A stretch of DNA of 43,287 nucleotides from Pseudomonadales bacterium (GTDB lineage: Bacteria > Pseudomonadota > Gammaproteobacteria > Pseudomonadales > Azotimanducaceae): the NCBI GenBank assembly GCA_028283025.1, contig JAPYNO010000031.1, positions 1-43,287 of the forward strand, read 5' to 3'. Under the pieces are notes generated by a model. That model ran no database searches and had not been told where the DNA came from. It worked only from the letters and a program-made list of their open reading frames with translations. This document shows, one piece after another, positions 24,874 to 35,169 of the stretch (the first letter of the stretch is position 1; each line of letters starts with the position of its first letter). Position numbers and translations under genes: made by a program.

Positions 24874-27143
24874 ATGCACGCACATCTTCTGGCAATGGTG
24901 TTGGGGTTGCTCACGAGCGCGTTTGCACCGAATTGGCTGGCGCTCGGGGATGCATCAGCAAGCCTCGTTGCAGGTTTCATCTTGGGTTCATGTACCGCCA
25001 TCGCCTTTCGCTATCGGCGCCGCGCGATTGCCAAATGCGGACTGTGGGCGGCTGCCTTCGCTGCGGGCGGCCTGTTCGGCATAGAGCGTATCGAATCGTT
25101 GCTTGAGCAGCGATTGCCGGTCGCCTTGCACGGCAGCGAGGTGTCTGCCGAGATTGAGGTGGTTACATCGCCGGTGCAATCGGGCTTGGCGACGCGCTTT
25201 GAGCGGGGGATATATGGTTACTGCGCCTCAAGCTGAAGGCGCCGATTGGCACTCTCAACGCCCGCGCCTTCGATTACGAGGCGTGGCTGCTCTCTCAAGA
25301 TGTGCATGCCTTGGCAAGTGTGAGGTCTGGCGTGTTGATGGAGCGGCGCGGAGGCAACTCGATTGAAAACGCAAGGCAGCGCCTACGCGGCTTTATTGCA
25401 TCGCTCGATGTGCGCAATCAAGGGCCGATACTCGCGCTCTCGATGGGTGATGCGTCTGCCATGCAGCGTGATGAATGGCGATTGTTGCGTGCGACGGGCA
25501 CCGTGCATTTGATGGTCATCTCTGGATTGCACCTTGGGCTGGTCGCCTTCTATGCAGGGTTTATCGGCTTGAGTGTGGCAAGGCTTATGCCGCCGCTGTG
25601 CCTAGCGTTACCTGCGCAGGTCTGGGGTGTTCTTGTTGGCCTCGCTGCCGCCTTGCTCTTCGCCATGCTGTGCGGCTGGAGCCTGCCGGTCAAGCGCGCC
25701 TTCATCATGATCTGCTGTGCGGGCGTCGCACTCATCTGGCGACGTCCGCTCGGACTTGCTAATGCATGGCTCGTCGCGCTCATTCTGGTGCTTGCCATGA
25801 ACCCTTTTGCAAGCCTTGCACCTGGGTTTTGGCTGTCATTCGGCGCAGTGGGCTTGCTTATGCTGATGGGCTGGAACGCCTCGAAAAGCGTCGGTGTCGC
25901 GTCAATTGCATGCAAAGCGAAGCAGCTCGTGCGCACGCAATGCTTGCTTTCGCTCGGCATGTCTCCGCTGCTTTTGATCACGGTCTCCGAGATGCCGCTC
26001 GTGAGCCCGCTCGCGAATCTGCTGGCAGTGCCAGTGACGACGCTTATGATCGTCCCGCTGGTACTGATCGCAGACCTATTGTTCGTGCCAACCCCTGCTA
26101 TTGCGGCGTTCAGCTTGACCCTTGCCGATATGGTGTTTTCGGCGCAGGCATCAATGCTTGCGTACCTCGCCACTTGGCCGAGCGCGCCTGCGGTCACCAT
26201 GAATCCGCTCATCGCAGGTGTATGCCTGGCATCGCTGCTGTGTGTTTTCATGCCAGTGACGATGCTGCTGCGCGCACTCTTGATCGCCCCGGGGCTGATA
26301 CTTGCGATCTTGGTGATGCCGTTCTCTGCCAAGCTGCCACACGGCGAATTCGAACTGCGGCTATTCGATGTCGGGCAGGGCCTCGCGGTGCTCGTGCAGA
26401 CGAGACATAAGGCCCTGCTGTTCGATGCCGGGGCGAGTTTCTCAGAGGACTTCGACTTTGGGGATGCCGTCGTTGTGCCTCAGGTGCGCCTCGCAGGTGC
26501 TCGCTCGCTTGATCGGATGGTGATTAGCCACTGGGACTTGGATCATGCTGGCGGCGCAGCGTCGGTGTTCGAGTCGCTAGGAGCTACTTCCCTCATGGCT
26601 GCTGCCGATGATCAAGCTGTGTTTCCGCTCGGCGATGCGGTGTTTGGCGCGACCCAGTTCGATGCTTGTCGAGCAGGACAGCGCTGGCTGTGGGACGGCG
26701 TGTGGTTCACTGTGTTGCATCCGCCGCCCACAACGGCTCGTTGGGCGTCAACCAATGATCGCTCGTGTGTGCTCCTTATCGAGAATGACCGTCTCGCGGT
26801 GTTGCTTCCTGCGGATATATCGCAAGCCGTCGAGTTCGAGATCATGGGCGATGTGCCGAAACTGAAGCTGCTCGTTGCGGCGCATCACGGCAGCCGCAGC
26901 TCGTCATCAATGAGCTTTCTGCGGCGAACGCGGCCTGACATTGTGCTCGTGAGCGCTGGCTTCGACAATCGATTCGGTCATCCCCATCCTGACCGTGTCA
27001 AGGCATGGCGCGCGGTCGGTGCCGAGGTGTACGGCACTGCCCAATTCGGCGCTTTGCATTGGCGCTCGATCAACCCAGATACGATTGAATCAGCGCGCAG
27101 CGCTCGCCGGGCATTCTGGCGGCTTATACGTCAAGACGCTTGA
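24874..27143 (+). pseudogene. comEC: comEC/rec2 DNA uptake channel gene, frameshifted
   Basis: ComEC moves single-stranded DNA across the inner membrane during natural transformation. The first part (24874 to about 25210, frame 1) encodes the N-terminal helices (HLLAMVLGLLTSAFAPNWL). The frame then closes at 25236. From about 25209 a second frame carries on, with GDIWLLRLKLKAP, NARAFDYEAWLL, the competence domain (MVISGLHLGLVAFY) and the C-terminal metallo-beta-lactamase-like domain (LFDVGQGLAVLVQT, SHWDLDHAGG, AAHHGSRSS). One extra G in the G5 run at 25205-25209 would join the frames. But only two residues then separate RF and GD-W, where relatives have about 30-40, so an internal deletion is likely too. 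The end overlaps the DUF2244 gene by 20 bp, tail to tail. Confidence 0.88.
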
Positions 27144-27621
27144 TAACATCGATGAGCGCCTGTTCCAATTTCATGGTTTCGTCAGTGTTTAGAAACTTGC
27201 CGATGCGAAGCGAAAAGCGCTGGCCATCTTGTCGATATTGCAGCCTGACTTCGGGACGATCAAGTTTTGAGCGTGGATGTCGCACTAGGAAACGGGCGTA
27301 GAAGCGCTCGATGTCTATGGTTTGCTCTGGTTCGTTGCGACCGCGCTCGAACTTGAGCATGAGTTTGGAGAATGTCAGCACCTCCTGCATATGCGCGCGC
27401 TTCAGGCATACGCCAATGGCTAATGTCAGCATGGCCAGTTCAAAGCCGCTGAAAAACGGCACCATCCACGCGCCTAAGCTGAGTGTGATGCCAGCGACGA
27501 TGACTGACGCAAGGGCAAGCGCGGCAATCGGCATTGCGTTGGTCTTCCAAGTCCATGCGCCATCGGCACGAAGCACGATGCGGGCTTGCCCAGTGTCTTG
27601 AAGAATCTCGGTGCGGATCAT
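27124..27621 (-). CDS. DUF2244 membrane protein
   Basis: 165 aa from the ATG at 27621 (MIRTEILQDTGQ); an upstream in-frame start is rejected as it would run far into the clpB promoter region. Two membrane segments lie at about 30-70 (IAALALASVIVAGITLSLGAW and AMLTLAIGVCL). A soluble C-terminal domain with FERGRNEPEQTIDIER follows. DUF2244 proteins are often near cytochrome oxidase genes, but no such genes are here and the function is unknown. The 3' end overlaps comEC; the 5' end is divergent from clpB. Confidence 0.8.
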   Translation of the reverse strand: MIRTEILQDTGQARIVLRADGAWTWKTNAMPIAALALASVIVAGITLSLGAWMVPFFSGFELAMLTLAIGVCLKRAHMQEVLTFSKLMLKFERGRNEPEQTIDIERFYARFLVRHPRSKLDRPEVRLQYRQDGQRFSLRIGKFLNTDETMKLEQALIDVIKRLDV

Positions 27622-27642
27622 GACGAGCGCATGATACACATG

Positions 27643-27671
27643 CTTGAAAAACGCACTGCTCGCACTCATTT
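27643..27671 (+). promoter_or_regulatory. Possible heat-shock (sigma-32-like) promoter of clpB
   Basis: CTTGAAA (27643-27649) matches the sigma-32 -35 element exactly. After 13 bases CACTCATTT (27663-27671) loosely resembles the CCCCATNT -10 element. clpB is a standard sigma-32 target in gammaproteobacteria and begins 43 bases downstream, so the position is right, but the -10 part is poor. Confidence 0.4.
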
Positions 27672-27713
27672 TAGAGTCATCGGAACAGACCTTGAGTGCA
27701 AGGAATTGACAAG

Positions 27714-30311
27714 ATGAATCAGGAACGTTTTTCGCCGGGCTTGCAATCACTGCTCGCCGATGCGCATAGCCTTGCGCTTGGTCGCGACCACGCCGAACTC
27801 GCCCCTTGGCACCTGCTGCAGGTGCTTATCAGTAGTGGTGAGACGAGTATTCCGCGTATGCTCGCTGCGAGTGGAGCAGACCTTGCCAAGATTGAATCTG
27901 GTGTGAGTTCGCAGCTATCCGCTCTGGCAACTGTCGGCAAGCCGACTGGCGAAGCCCGTGCATCGGCCGATACCATGAGGCTCTTGGGTCTCGCAACGCG
28001 CGCTGTGCAGCAAGACGGTGCGGCGCGCGTCGGCTTAGAACACTTGATGCTCGCCATGTGCGATCTCGGTGGCGAACTAGCGAACCTGCTCAAAGACGCG
28101 GGCGTTGACCGCGAGCACCTACAGGCATCGCTCAAGGCTGCCAGCAATATGGAGGCGTCAGGCGACAGTGGCGAAGCGGCGCTTGCTGACTACACGCAAG
28201 ACTTGACTGCGCTTGCCTCCGAAGGCCGCCTTGATCCGGTGATTGGTCGCGATGAGGAGATTCGCCGCGTTATCCAAGTGCTTCAAAGGCGCACCAAGAA
28301 CAACCCAGTGCTCATCGGCGAGCCCGGCGTTGGCAAGACCGCAGTCGTTGAAGGGTTGGCGCAGCGCATCCTGAACGGCGAAGTACCCGAGGGGCTGAAA
28401 GGCAAGCGCATCCTGTCGCTCGATCTTGGGGCCTTGATCGCCGGTGCGAAGTATCGCGGTGAATTTGAGGAACGCTTGAAAGCTGTGCTCAAAGGCTTAT
28501 CAGAGCAAGGCGGCAAGGTGGTGCTGTTTATCGACGAATTGCACACAGTCGTCGGTGCGGGCAAGGCCGAAGGCGCCATGGATGCTGGCAATATGCTCAA
28601 GCCCGCACTCGCGCGCGGTGAATTGCACTGTGTTGGCGCGACCACGCTCGACGAATATCGCCACTCCATCGAAAAAGATGCCGCTCTTGAGCGGCGCTTT
28701 CAGAAGGTGCTTGTCGATGAGCCTGATGTCGAAGATACCATTGCCATTCTGCGCGGCTTGAAAGAGCGCTACGAGATTCACCACGGTGTCGATATCACCG
28801 ACCCGGCGATTGTCTCGGCAGCGAAGCTTTCGCATCGCTATATTTCTGACCGCCAGCTTCCAGATAAGGCGATTGATCTCATCGATGAAGCTGCGAGCCG
28901 CATCCGCATGGAGATGGATTCAAAGCCCGAGCAGATGGATGCACTTGAGCGGCGACTCGTGCAGCAGAAAATGGAACTCAAAGCGTTGAGCGATGAGGAT
29001 GATGAGGCTTCCAAGCAGCGCGCCGAAGCGCTCACGAGTTCGATTGCGGAACTTGAAGAGAACTATGCGGCGCTTGATGAAATCTGGCGCGCCGAAAAAG
29101 CTGCGCTTGTTGGCGAGCAAGCGCTCAAGGAGGAGCTCGATGCATTGCGTTTGGAATTTGAGTCGGCGCGGCGCGATGGCAATCTTGATCGCATGTCTGA
29201 AATTCAATACGGGCGCATTCCTGAAATCGAGCGACAGATTCAGGCGGCATCAGGTGTTGAGTGCGAGTCGGGTGCGCCGACTCTGCTTCGTAACCGCGTT
29301 ACGGAGAACGAAATCAGCGATGTGGTCAGCAAATGGACCGGCATTCCTGTGGCGCGTCTGATGGATGCCGAGCGAGATCGCTTGGTGTCCCTTGAATCGC
29401 ATATCCACAGGCGTGTTGTCGGGCAGGATGCGGCGGTGAGCGCGGTCTCGAAAGCCGTGCGCCGCTCTCGCGCCGGCATTGGCGACCCGTCAAAGCCGAT
29501 CGGCGTGTTCATGTTTCTTGGGCCGACTGGCGTGGGCAAGACCGAACTCTCCAAGGCACTCGCCGATGTGTTGTTCGACAGTGACCAGGCACTGGTGCGT
29601 ATCGACATGTCTGAATACATGGAAAAGCACTCGGTGGCACGACTGATCGGAGCACCGCCTGGCTATGTCGGCTATGAGGCAGGCGGTCACCTCACTGAAA
29701 GCGCGCGCCGGCGTCCCTACAGCCTGATCTTATTAGACGAGATCGAAAAGGCGCATCCGGATGTGTTCAATGTCCTCTTGCAGGTGATGGACGAAGGTCG
29801 ATTAACCGACGGGCACGGGCGCACAGTGGACTTTCGCAATACCGTGCTGGTGATGACCTCCAATCTTGGTAGCGATGTTATTCATCGCCACACCGCCAAG
29901 GGGAGCAGCGATTACGAAGCCTTGCAGCGTATCGTGCTCGGCATCGCAGGCGAGCATTTCAGGCCGGAGTTCTTAAATCGCGTTGATGAATTGGTGGTGT
30001 TTCACCCCTTGGCCAAGGCGCAGCTTGTGCGCATCATGGACTTGCAACTTGACTTGCTGCGCGCGCGGCTCGCAGAACGCTCCCTTGATCTTCAGTTGGG
30101 GGACGATGTGCTTGAGCATCTCGTGGCGGACTGGAGCGATGCCGCCTATGGCGCTCGGCCGCTCAAGCGCGCATTGCAAACGCACATCGAAAACCCTCTG
30201 GCGACGAGCCTGCTGTCCGGAGAGTTTGGCGAAGGCGATAGAATATCTGCTCGCTGGATTGATGGGGATGTGATGTTCCGATGCGAACCGAAACCCGCAA
30301 CCGAGGCATGA
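27714..30311 (+). CDS. clpB: ATP-dependent chaperone ClpB
   Basis: 865 aa from the ATG at 27714, with AAGGA at a good distance. ClpB disaggregates proteins with DnaK. The Clp N-domain covers about 1-145. The first AAA+ has Walker A GEPGVGKT (202-209). The coiled-coil middle domain lies at about 400-525 ([15 protein letters not shown]). The second AAA+ has Walker A GPTGVGKT (603-610) and the GYVGYEAGG pore loop. The length is close to the usual 857-865. The stop overlaps the start of a broken amidohydrolase gene by 4 bp. Confidence 0.97.
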   Translation: MNQERFSPGLQSLLADAHSLALGRDHAELAPWHLLQVLISSGETSIPRMLAASGADLAKIESGVSSQLSALATVGKPTGEARASADTMRLLGLATRAVQQDGAARVGLEHLMLAMCDLGGELANLLKDAGVDREHLQASLKAASNMEASGDSGEAALADYTQDLTALASEGRLDPVIGRDEEIRRVIQVLQRRTKNNPVLIGEPGVGKTAVVEGLAQRILNGEVPEGLKGKRILSLDLGALIAGAKYRGEFEERLKAVLKGLSEQGGKVVLFIDELHTVVGAGKAEGAMDAGNMLKPALARGELHCVGATTLDEYRHSIEKDAALERRFQKVLVDEPDVEDTIAILRGLKERYEIHHGVDITDPAIVSAAKLSHRYISDRQLPDKAIDLIDEAASRIRMEMDSKPEQMDALERRLVQQKMELKALSDEDDEASKQRAEALTSSIAELEENYAALDEIWRAEKAALVGEQALKEELDALRLEFESARRDGNLDRMSEIQYGRIPEIERQIQAASGVECESGAPTLLRNRVTENEISDVVSKWTGIPVARLMDAERDRLVSLESHIHRRVVGQDAAVSAVSKAVRRSRAGIGDPSKPIGVFMFLGPTGVGKTELSKALADVLFDSDQALVRIDMSEYMEKHSVARLIGAPPGYVGYEAGGHLTESARRRPYSLILLDEIEKAHPDVFNVLLQVMDEGRLTDGHGRTVDFRNTVLVMTSNLGSDVIHRHTAKGSSDYEALQRIVLGIAGEHFRPEFLNRVDELVVFHPLAKAQLVRIMDLQLDLLRARLAERSLDLQLGDDVLEHLVADWSDAAYGARPLKRALQTHIENPLATSLLSGEFGEGDRISARWIDGDVMFRCEPKPATEA

Positions 30312-30770
30312 AGAGCGCGCTGAATACGCTTGGCCTGCTGTGCATGTGTCTTGCTGGGCAAGGTCTCACCGATGTTCGCGGGCCTTATGCCTCCACCTAC
30401 AAGCGCCGAAACACCCGCCGGTGCTGATTGAAGATGCGACTGTGCTTCTTGGCACAGGGGCGCGTATTGGCAACGCTGACATCATGTTTTCCAACGGCAT
30501 GATCGATGCGGTCGGTGTTGACCTTGATGTGTCAATAGATGGCCTGGTGCGCATTGATGGCACAAGTCTCTGGGTGACGCCTGGCCTGATAGATGTGCAT
30601 TCGCATCTTGGTAACTATCCTGCGCCGTCTATTGACAGTACAGCCGATGGCAATGAGATGACCGCGCCGAACACCGCGCATGTGTGGGCCGAGCATTCAG
30701 TATGGCCGCAGGATCCGCCCCCTTAATCTCGCGGAAAAAATGTTACCGGCTGCAAATCCTGTTGCCTCTT
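30308..30770 (+). pseudogene. Amidohydrolase remnant, frameshifted and truncated
   Basis: From the ATG at 30308 a signal-peptide-like start is read ([18 protein letters not shown], then YASTYK), which then stops at about 30427. One inserted base near 30402 restores a frame (APKHPPVLIEDATVLLGTG... WVTPGLIDVHSHLG ... VWAEHSVWPQDP) running to 30726. These motifs are typical of imidazolonepropionase-like amidohydrolases; HSH is the first metal site. The rest (about 300 residues with the other metal ligands) is missing. A weak match at 30731-30766 (CTCGCGG, GTTACC, CTGCAAATCCTG) may be the decayed LAGGVTTLQIL stretch. Clearly nonfunctional as read. Confidence 0.8.
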
Positions 30771-31072
30771 CTAGCGCTACGATCCTTCCAGCATGGGGTT
30801 TCCGGAGGAGGACTCGGACTTGCGGGGCCGAAACGGTGATTTGGTTGACCAACGGCGCTGTTTGGAAATTGGTAGCAATAGCGAAGCTTGTCGTTGCCGG
30901 AGTCCCCGTCTTTTGCCGTGTTCGTGCATTCGGGCAGGCCCCAGCTCGAGGCCGGTGCGTTCCACATTGCAGCTATCCGGCACTCGTGCCTCGCTTCTAA
31001 TCCTGTGTCATGCGCCTGTGCCCCTGAAGGTGTAGTACATTGGCGCGCCTTGGCACTTAAGAGGAAGCGCGG
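30727..31072. other. Noncoding stretch after the amidohydrolase remnant
   Basis: About 345 bases. The first 40 may be decayed amidohydrolase sequence. Beyond that, open frames exist on both strands (for example minus 30743-31084) but none shows a recognisable domain, ribosome site or conserved pattern. No tRNA or insertion-sequence end was recognised. An AGAGGAAG ribosome-site-like stretch lies just before the SDR gene. Confidence 0.5.
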
Positions 31073-31855
31073 ATGGATATGCAAGGCGGCGTAGCGATCG
31101 TTACGGGCTCATCTTCTGGTGTCGGCGCGGCGTGCGCACGGCGGCTTGCGGAGCGCGGTGCGCATGTGGTCATCAACTATGCGTCCAACCGTGATGGCGC
31201 TGAGTCCACTCGCGAAGCCTGTGAAGCCTTTGGCGTCGAAACGCGCATCGTACAGGCGGATGTCGCCAAGGACGAAGACTGTCGTCGCATGGTGGGCGTG
31301 GCGGAAGAGGCTTGGGGCCGTTGTGATGCCCTTGTCAACAACGCTGGCACAACCGTCTTTTGCCCATTGAGTGACTTGGAAGGCTTGTCGAGCGACGACT
31401 TTCAACACATTTATGCCGTCAATACCATCGGCGCTTACCAGATGAGCCGTGCCGCGGCGCCAATCATGCGCCGCGGCGGTCGTGGCAGTATTGTCATGGT
31501 GGCATCGATTGCCGGCGTCATGGGCATCGGCAGTTCTATTGCCTATGCGGCCTCGAAAGGCGCGATGATTACGCTCACCAAGGCGCTCGCGCGCGTTCTT
31601 GGCCCGGAGATTCGTGTCAATGCCGTATGTCCTGGGTTCATTCAAGGGGAGTGGCTCAGGCAGGGCATGGGCGATGCCGCGTACCAGGCGTCAAAGGTGG
31701 CCATTGAACAAACCACACCGCTTGGGCGGACATCGACCGCTGATACAGTCGCCGATTCCATACTGCCGTTCATCGAGTCAAACGAGCTCGTCTCCGGCGA
31801 GACGCTGATTCTTGATGGCGGCATGCACCTGACAGGCATGCCGACACGCAGATAA
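31073..31855 (+). CDS. Short-chain dehydrogenase/reductase (SDR)
   Basis: 260 aa, the classical SDR length. The Rossmann nucleotide motif is TGSSSGVG (11-18), NNAG follows the fourth strand, the catalytic Ser is in the VASIAGVMG region, and YAASK holds the Tyr-Lys pair. The C-terminus SGETLILDGGMHLTG is typical. The preference for NAD or NADP and the substrate cannot be told; NYASNRDGAE after strand 2 favours NADP, weakly. It stands alone, with 65 bp to the next gene on the same strand. Confidence 0.9.
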   Translation: MDMQGGVAIVTGSSSGVGAACARRLAERGAHVVINYASNRDGAESTREACEAFGVETRIVQADVAKDEDCRRMVGVAEEAWGRCDALVNNAGTTVFCPLSDLEGLSSDDFQHIYAVNTIGAYQMSRAAAPIMRRGGRGSIVMVASIAGVMGIGSSIAYAASKGAMITLTKALARVLGPEIRVNAVCPGFIQGEWLRQGMGDAAYQASKVAIEQTTPLGRTSTADTVADSILPFIESNELVSGETLILDGGMHLTGMPTRR

Positions 31856-31920
31856 TTGGCTGTGCGGGCTGCTAGAATCCGCCTTCTCTTTCATACAAGC
31901 ACACGAGGCGCACGCACACG

Positions 31921-32604
31921 ATGGGTCAATTTCGTCATCTTCAAGCCGCTGATGGGCACGAGTTCGCGGTCTACGAGGCCTTGCCCGATCATCAGGCAAA
32001 GGCCGGCATTCTCGTGATACAAGAAGTGTTCGGTGTCAATCCGCATATTCGCTCGGTCGCCGATGGCTATGCCGCCGAAGGCTATGCGGTGGTTGCTCCG
32101 GCCATTTTTGATCGCGTTGAACGAGGCGTCGAGCTTGGCTATGACGAGGCTGGCATGAGCACCGGCATCAAACTTGCTTTTCAAGATCTCAAGATGGAAA
32201 ACACCCTCAAGGATTTGCAGGCCGCCATTGATCACGCCTCGAGCCTCGCGCCAAACGGCAAGGTGGCCGTGGTGGGCTATTGTTTCGGCGGCCTATTGAC
32301 TTGGCTTTGTGCCTGCGAGCTTGACGGTGTCGCTTGCGCATCGTCCTATTATGGTGGCGGTGTTGCCGGTGTTCGTGAAAAACACGCCCGCTGCCCAGTG
32401 ATGATGCATTTTGGCGAACTCGACGCGCATATTCCTTTGACCGATGTCGCAGCCGTGCGCGAAGCGCAGCCAGATGTGCAGGTATTCGTCTACGAAGGGG
32501 CTGACCACGGATTCAATTGCGATGCGCGCGACAGCTTCGATTCAGGCTCTGCGGCGCTTGCGAAGCAAAGAACCTTGGGTTTCTTCGCCGAACATGCTGC
32601 GTAG
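31921..32604 (+). CDS. Dienelactone hydrolase family protein
   Basis: 227 aa alpha/beta-hydrolase. The catalytic cysteine C121 is in GYCFGG, with E35 in IQEVFG, D168 in GELDAHIP and H196 in ADHGFN, the complete DLH set. The founder opens dienelactone in chloroaromatic degradation, but most genomic members act on unknown esters or lactones, and no aromatic pathway genes are nearby. The length is normal. Confidence 0.9.
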   Translation: MGQFRHLQAADGHEFAVYEALPDHQAKAGILVIQEVFGVNPHIRSVADGYAAEGYAVVAPAIFDRVERGVELGYDEAGMSTGIKLAFQDLKMENTLKDLQAAIDHASSLAPNGKVAVVGYCFGGLLTWLCACELDGVACASSYYGGGVAGVREKHARCPVMMHFGELDAHIPLTDVAAVREAQPDVQVFVYEGADHGFNCDARDSFDSGSAALAKQRTLGFFAEHAA

Positions 32605-32759
32605 CCTTGAGGCATATGCGCCAGAGCACACAGCAACCGCCCTCGTTCATGTCCTCGTTCAGACACATGGCGAGAAAATATGCCTACAATAAGCCTCTTG
32701 CGTCTCATCATTGACGCATCACGCAATCCCGCCATCATTATCCGACACATGGACCTGAT

Positions 32760-33572
32760 ATGACCCGCAAGATTCCCAAAGCAATCACGAGCTCGAAATC
32801 ATTTATGAGCATGTCATGTGCGATGATCGCGCTCTTTGGCGTTGGCCTCACACCCCATGTGTCAGCCGATACACTTGATGACATATTTGCCATCAGTCAG
32901 CAGCTCAATGAACAAGCCCGTCAGTCGCAAGCGAAAATTGACGATATATCGGAAGAGACCCGCAAGCTGTTGAACGATTACAAGACGGTGCTCAAGGAAA
33001 TTGAAGGATTGCGAGTCTACAACGCGCAGCTTTCGAGGCAGATTCGCGGGCAGGAAGATCAGATGGCGCAGATATCTGACTCCATTGATCGCGTCACCGC
33101 CACGCAGCGCCAGATCACACCATTGATGCTGCGCATGATCGATGGTCTTGAACAGTTCGTGTCTCTTGACCTGCCATTTCTGCTTGATGAGCGCTCAGCA
33201 AGGATTGAGCGGCTGCGGGACATGATGGATCAGGCCAATGTCGCCGTCTCGGAAAAGCTGAGCCAAGTGCTCAGTGCCTACCAGATCGAAAACGAGTATG
33301 GCCGCACCATGGAGGCGTATTCAGGCACGGTGGATTTGAACGGCGAAGAGCGGGTTGCCGATATATTTCGGTTTGGCCGTGTGGTGCTTGCTTTCCAAAG
33401 CCCAGATGGTGAAGTGACGGGCATGTGGAATCGTGATACGAATCAATGGGAGGAAATCGACGACTCATACGCAACGGCGGTCAGTAATGGCATCCGCATG
33501 GCGCGCAAGCAGTTGTCAGTTGACCTCCTGAACCTGCCCTTGGTGATTGATGAGAAAGGAGCGGCTCAATGA
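32760..33572 (+). CDS. DUF3450 periplasmic protein of the TonB2 operon
   Basis: 270 aa. A signal peptide ends near HVSADT (residue 37). A long coiled-coil region (about 40-115; EETRKLLNDYKTVLKEIEGL) and a mixed domain (GVVLAFQSPDG-like, MWNRDTNQWEEID) follow. Members of this family are found upstream of ttpC-exbB-exbD-tonB and are presumed to assist the TonB2 complex in the periplasm. The stop overlaps the ttpC start by 4 bp. One ATCATTATC half-site at 32734-32742 resembles an arm of a Fur box, but the other arm is missing, so iron control is not shown. Confidence 0.85.
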   Translation: MTRKIPKAITSSKSFMSMSCAMIALFGVGLTPHVSADTLDDIFAISQQLNEQARQSQAKIDDISEETRKLLNDYKTVLKEIEGLRVYNAQLSRQIRGQEDQMAQISDSIDRVTATQRQITPLMLRMIDGLEQFVSLDLPFLLDERSARIERLRDMMDQANVAVSEKLSQVLSAYQIENEYGRTMEAYSGTVDLNGEERVADIFRFGRVVLAFQSPDGEVTGMWNRDTNQWEEIDDSYATAVSNGIRMARKQLSVDLLNLPLVIDEKGAAQ

Positions 33573-35125
33573 AATCAGCGAGTTTTGAAATGTTGAGGGC
33601 AGCTACCATGCAGAGTTTCGCAAGACTAAGTTTTGGAAGACTATTTGCAAGACTATCTATGACCTGTGGGCTTGCGTTCGCCTTGCTCGGTGGGCTAGCG
33701 TTTGCGCAAGAAACGAACGATAGCGCTGCTGCCTCGCCGCAAGCCGAAGCCGATGTCGAGGTGAATCAAGCAGCGTCGCTCGACGAACTGCTTGAGCTTG
33801 TTCGTCAGCGCCGAGTAGTCGAGTCGCGTGAGCATGTGGCGCGCGAGCAGCAGTTCGCGAACGACCGCAGCCGTCAGCGGCAGATGCTTGAGGATGCGCG
33901 CGCCGAACAGCGCAGCGAAGAGCGGCGCGCTGAGCGCCTCAATGCGCAGTTCAATGAGAACGAAGAGCGTATTGATGTCTTGCAGCAGACCTTGGATGAG
34001 CGCTTGGGTCGTCTTCGCGAGCTCTTCGGTGTGCTTCAGCAAGTGGCTGGGGACACGCGCGGCCTGTTTGAAGGTTCGATCATCAGCGCCGAGTTTGAAG
34101 ATGATCGTGGCGAGTGGCTGAGCGAATTCGCCGCCAAGATGGGCACATCGACTCAGCTTGCTACCATTGAGGAAATGGAGCGCCTGTGGTTTGAGTTGCA
34201 GCGTGAAATGACCAAGACCGGCGAAGTGAACCGCTTTGACGGTGTGGTCAGTCTTTTGAACGGCGAGAACAAGGCTGTCGAAGTGGTGCGCGTCGGCGCC
34301 TTCAATTTGGTGGCTGATGGCGAATACCTCAACTATGTGCCGGGCGTCGGCATCACTGAACTTGCGCGCCAGCCGCCAGGGCGCTACTCCAACACCGTTG
34401 AAGATCTTGAAGAAGCAGGTGTTGGTGATGTGGTCGAGTTCGCAGTCGATCCGACGCGCGGCTCGCTGCTATCCCTGCTCATCCAAGCAGCAACGGTTGG
34501 TGAGCGTGTCGGTTCGGTGTTCGGCGGTATTGCCGATGGTGATTGCTACTTGCCGTTTTGCGATGGTCAAGGTGGCTATGTCGGCTCGATCATTATCCTT
34601 GGCGGCATTCTCGGCGTGCTGTTGGCGATTGAGCGCTTCGTCACGCTCTATCTGATTGGACGCAAAGTGCATGCGCAGCGCGAATCCGATGAGGCCAGTG
34701 ATGACAACCCGCTCGGACGCATCATGAAAGTGTATGAAGTCAACAAGTCGGTAGATGTGGAGACGCTTGAACTCAAGCTCAGCGAGGCGATACTTACCGA
34801 GACGCCTGCGATTACGCGCAACATCACCTTGATACAGGTGATCTCAGTGGTGGCGCCGCTTGCCGGCCTGCTTGGTACGGTGATCGGCATGATCCTCACC
34901 TTCCAGGCGATTACGCTGTTTGGCACGGGCGATCCGAAGACCATGGCGGGCGGTATTTCAACCGCGCTGATGACCACAGTGCTTGGCCTGTGCGTTGCCA
35001 TCCCGACGGTGCTCTTGCACGCGCTCGTCAATAGTCAGAGCAAATCGCTTATCCATTTGATTGACGAGCAGAGCGCAGGCATCGTCGCTGATCATGCGGA
35101 ACGCACGGGCGAGGCGCTCGGTTGA
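33569..35125 (+). CDS. ttpC: TtpC-type MotA/TolQ/ExbB protein with periplasmic coiled coil
   Basis: 518 aa. The signal peptide ends near LAFAQE (residue 48). A Glu/Arg-rich coiled coil (about 70-165) and a periplasmic domain resembling that of the preceding DUF3450 protein (VSLLNGENKAVEVVRVG) come next. A MotA/TolQ/ExbB core with three membrane segments occupies about 335-510 (LLGTVIGMILTFQAITLFG, MAGGISTALMTTVLGL). In Vibrio, TtpC is an extra component needed by the TonB2 system. The shared stretch with DUF3450 suggests the two bind the same partner or arose from one another. Confidence 0.9.
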   Translation: MKSASFEMLRAATMQSFARLSFGRLFARLSMTCGLAFALLGGLAFAQETNDSAAASPQAEADVEVNQAASLDELLELVRQRRVVESREHVAREQQFANDRSRQRQMLEDARAEQRSEERRAERLNAQFNENEERIDVLQQTLDERLGRLRELFGVLQQVAGDTRGLFEGSIISAEFEDDRGEWLSEFAAKMGTSTQLATIEEMERLWFELQREMTKTGEVNRFDGVVSLLNGENKAVEVVRVGAFNLVADGEYLNYVPGVGITELARQPPGRYSNTVEDLEEAGVGDVVEFAVDPTRGSLLSLLIQAATVGERVGSVFGGIADGDCYLPFCDGQGGYVGSIIILGGILGVLLAIERFVTLYLIGRKVHAQRESDEASDDNPLGRIMKVYEVNKSVDVETLELKLSEAILTETPAITRNITLIQVISVVAPLAGLLGTVIGMILTFQAITLFGTGDPKTMAGGISTALMTTVLGLCVAIPTVLLHALVNSQSKSLIHLIDEQSAGIVADHAERTGEALG

Positions 35126-35169
35126 TGCCGAGTGCCTTGTGCTAATCCACTTTTGCAAAGGCAGCTAGC

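Noticed and set aside
30743-31084. Minus-strand ORF of 113 aa in the spacer
   Set aside because: There is no domain, signal or ribosome site, and it overlaps the SDR start; likely a chance frame.
32733-32742. Fur box before the TonB2 operon
   Set aside because: Only one arm (ATCATTATC) is present; the opposite arm is missing.
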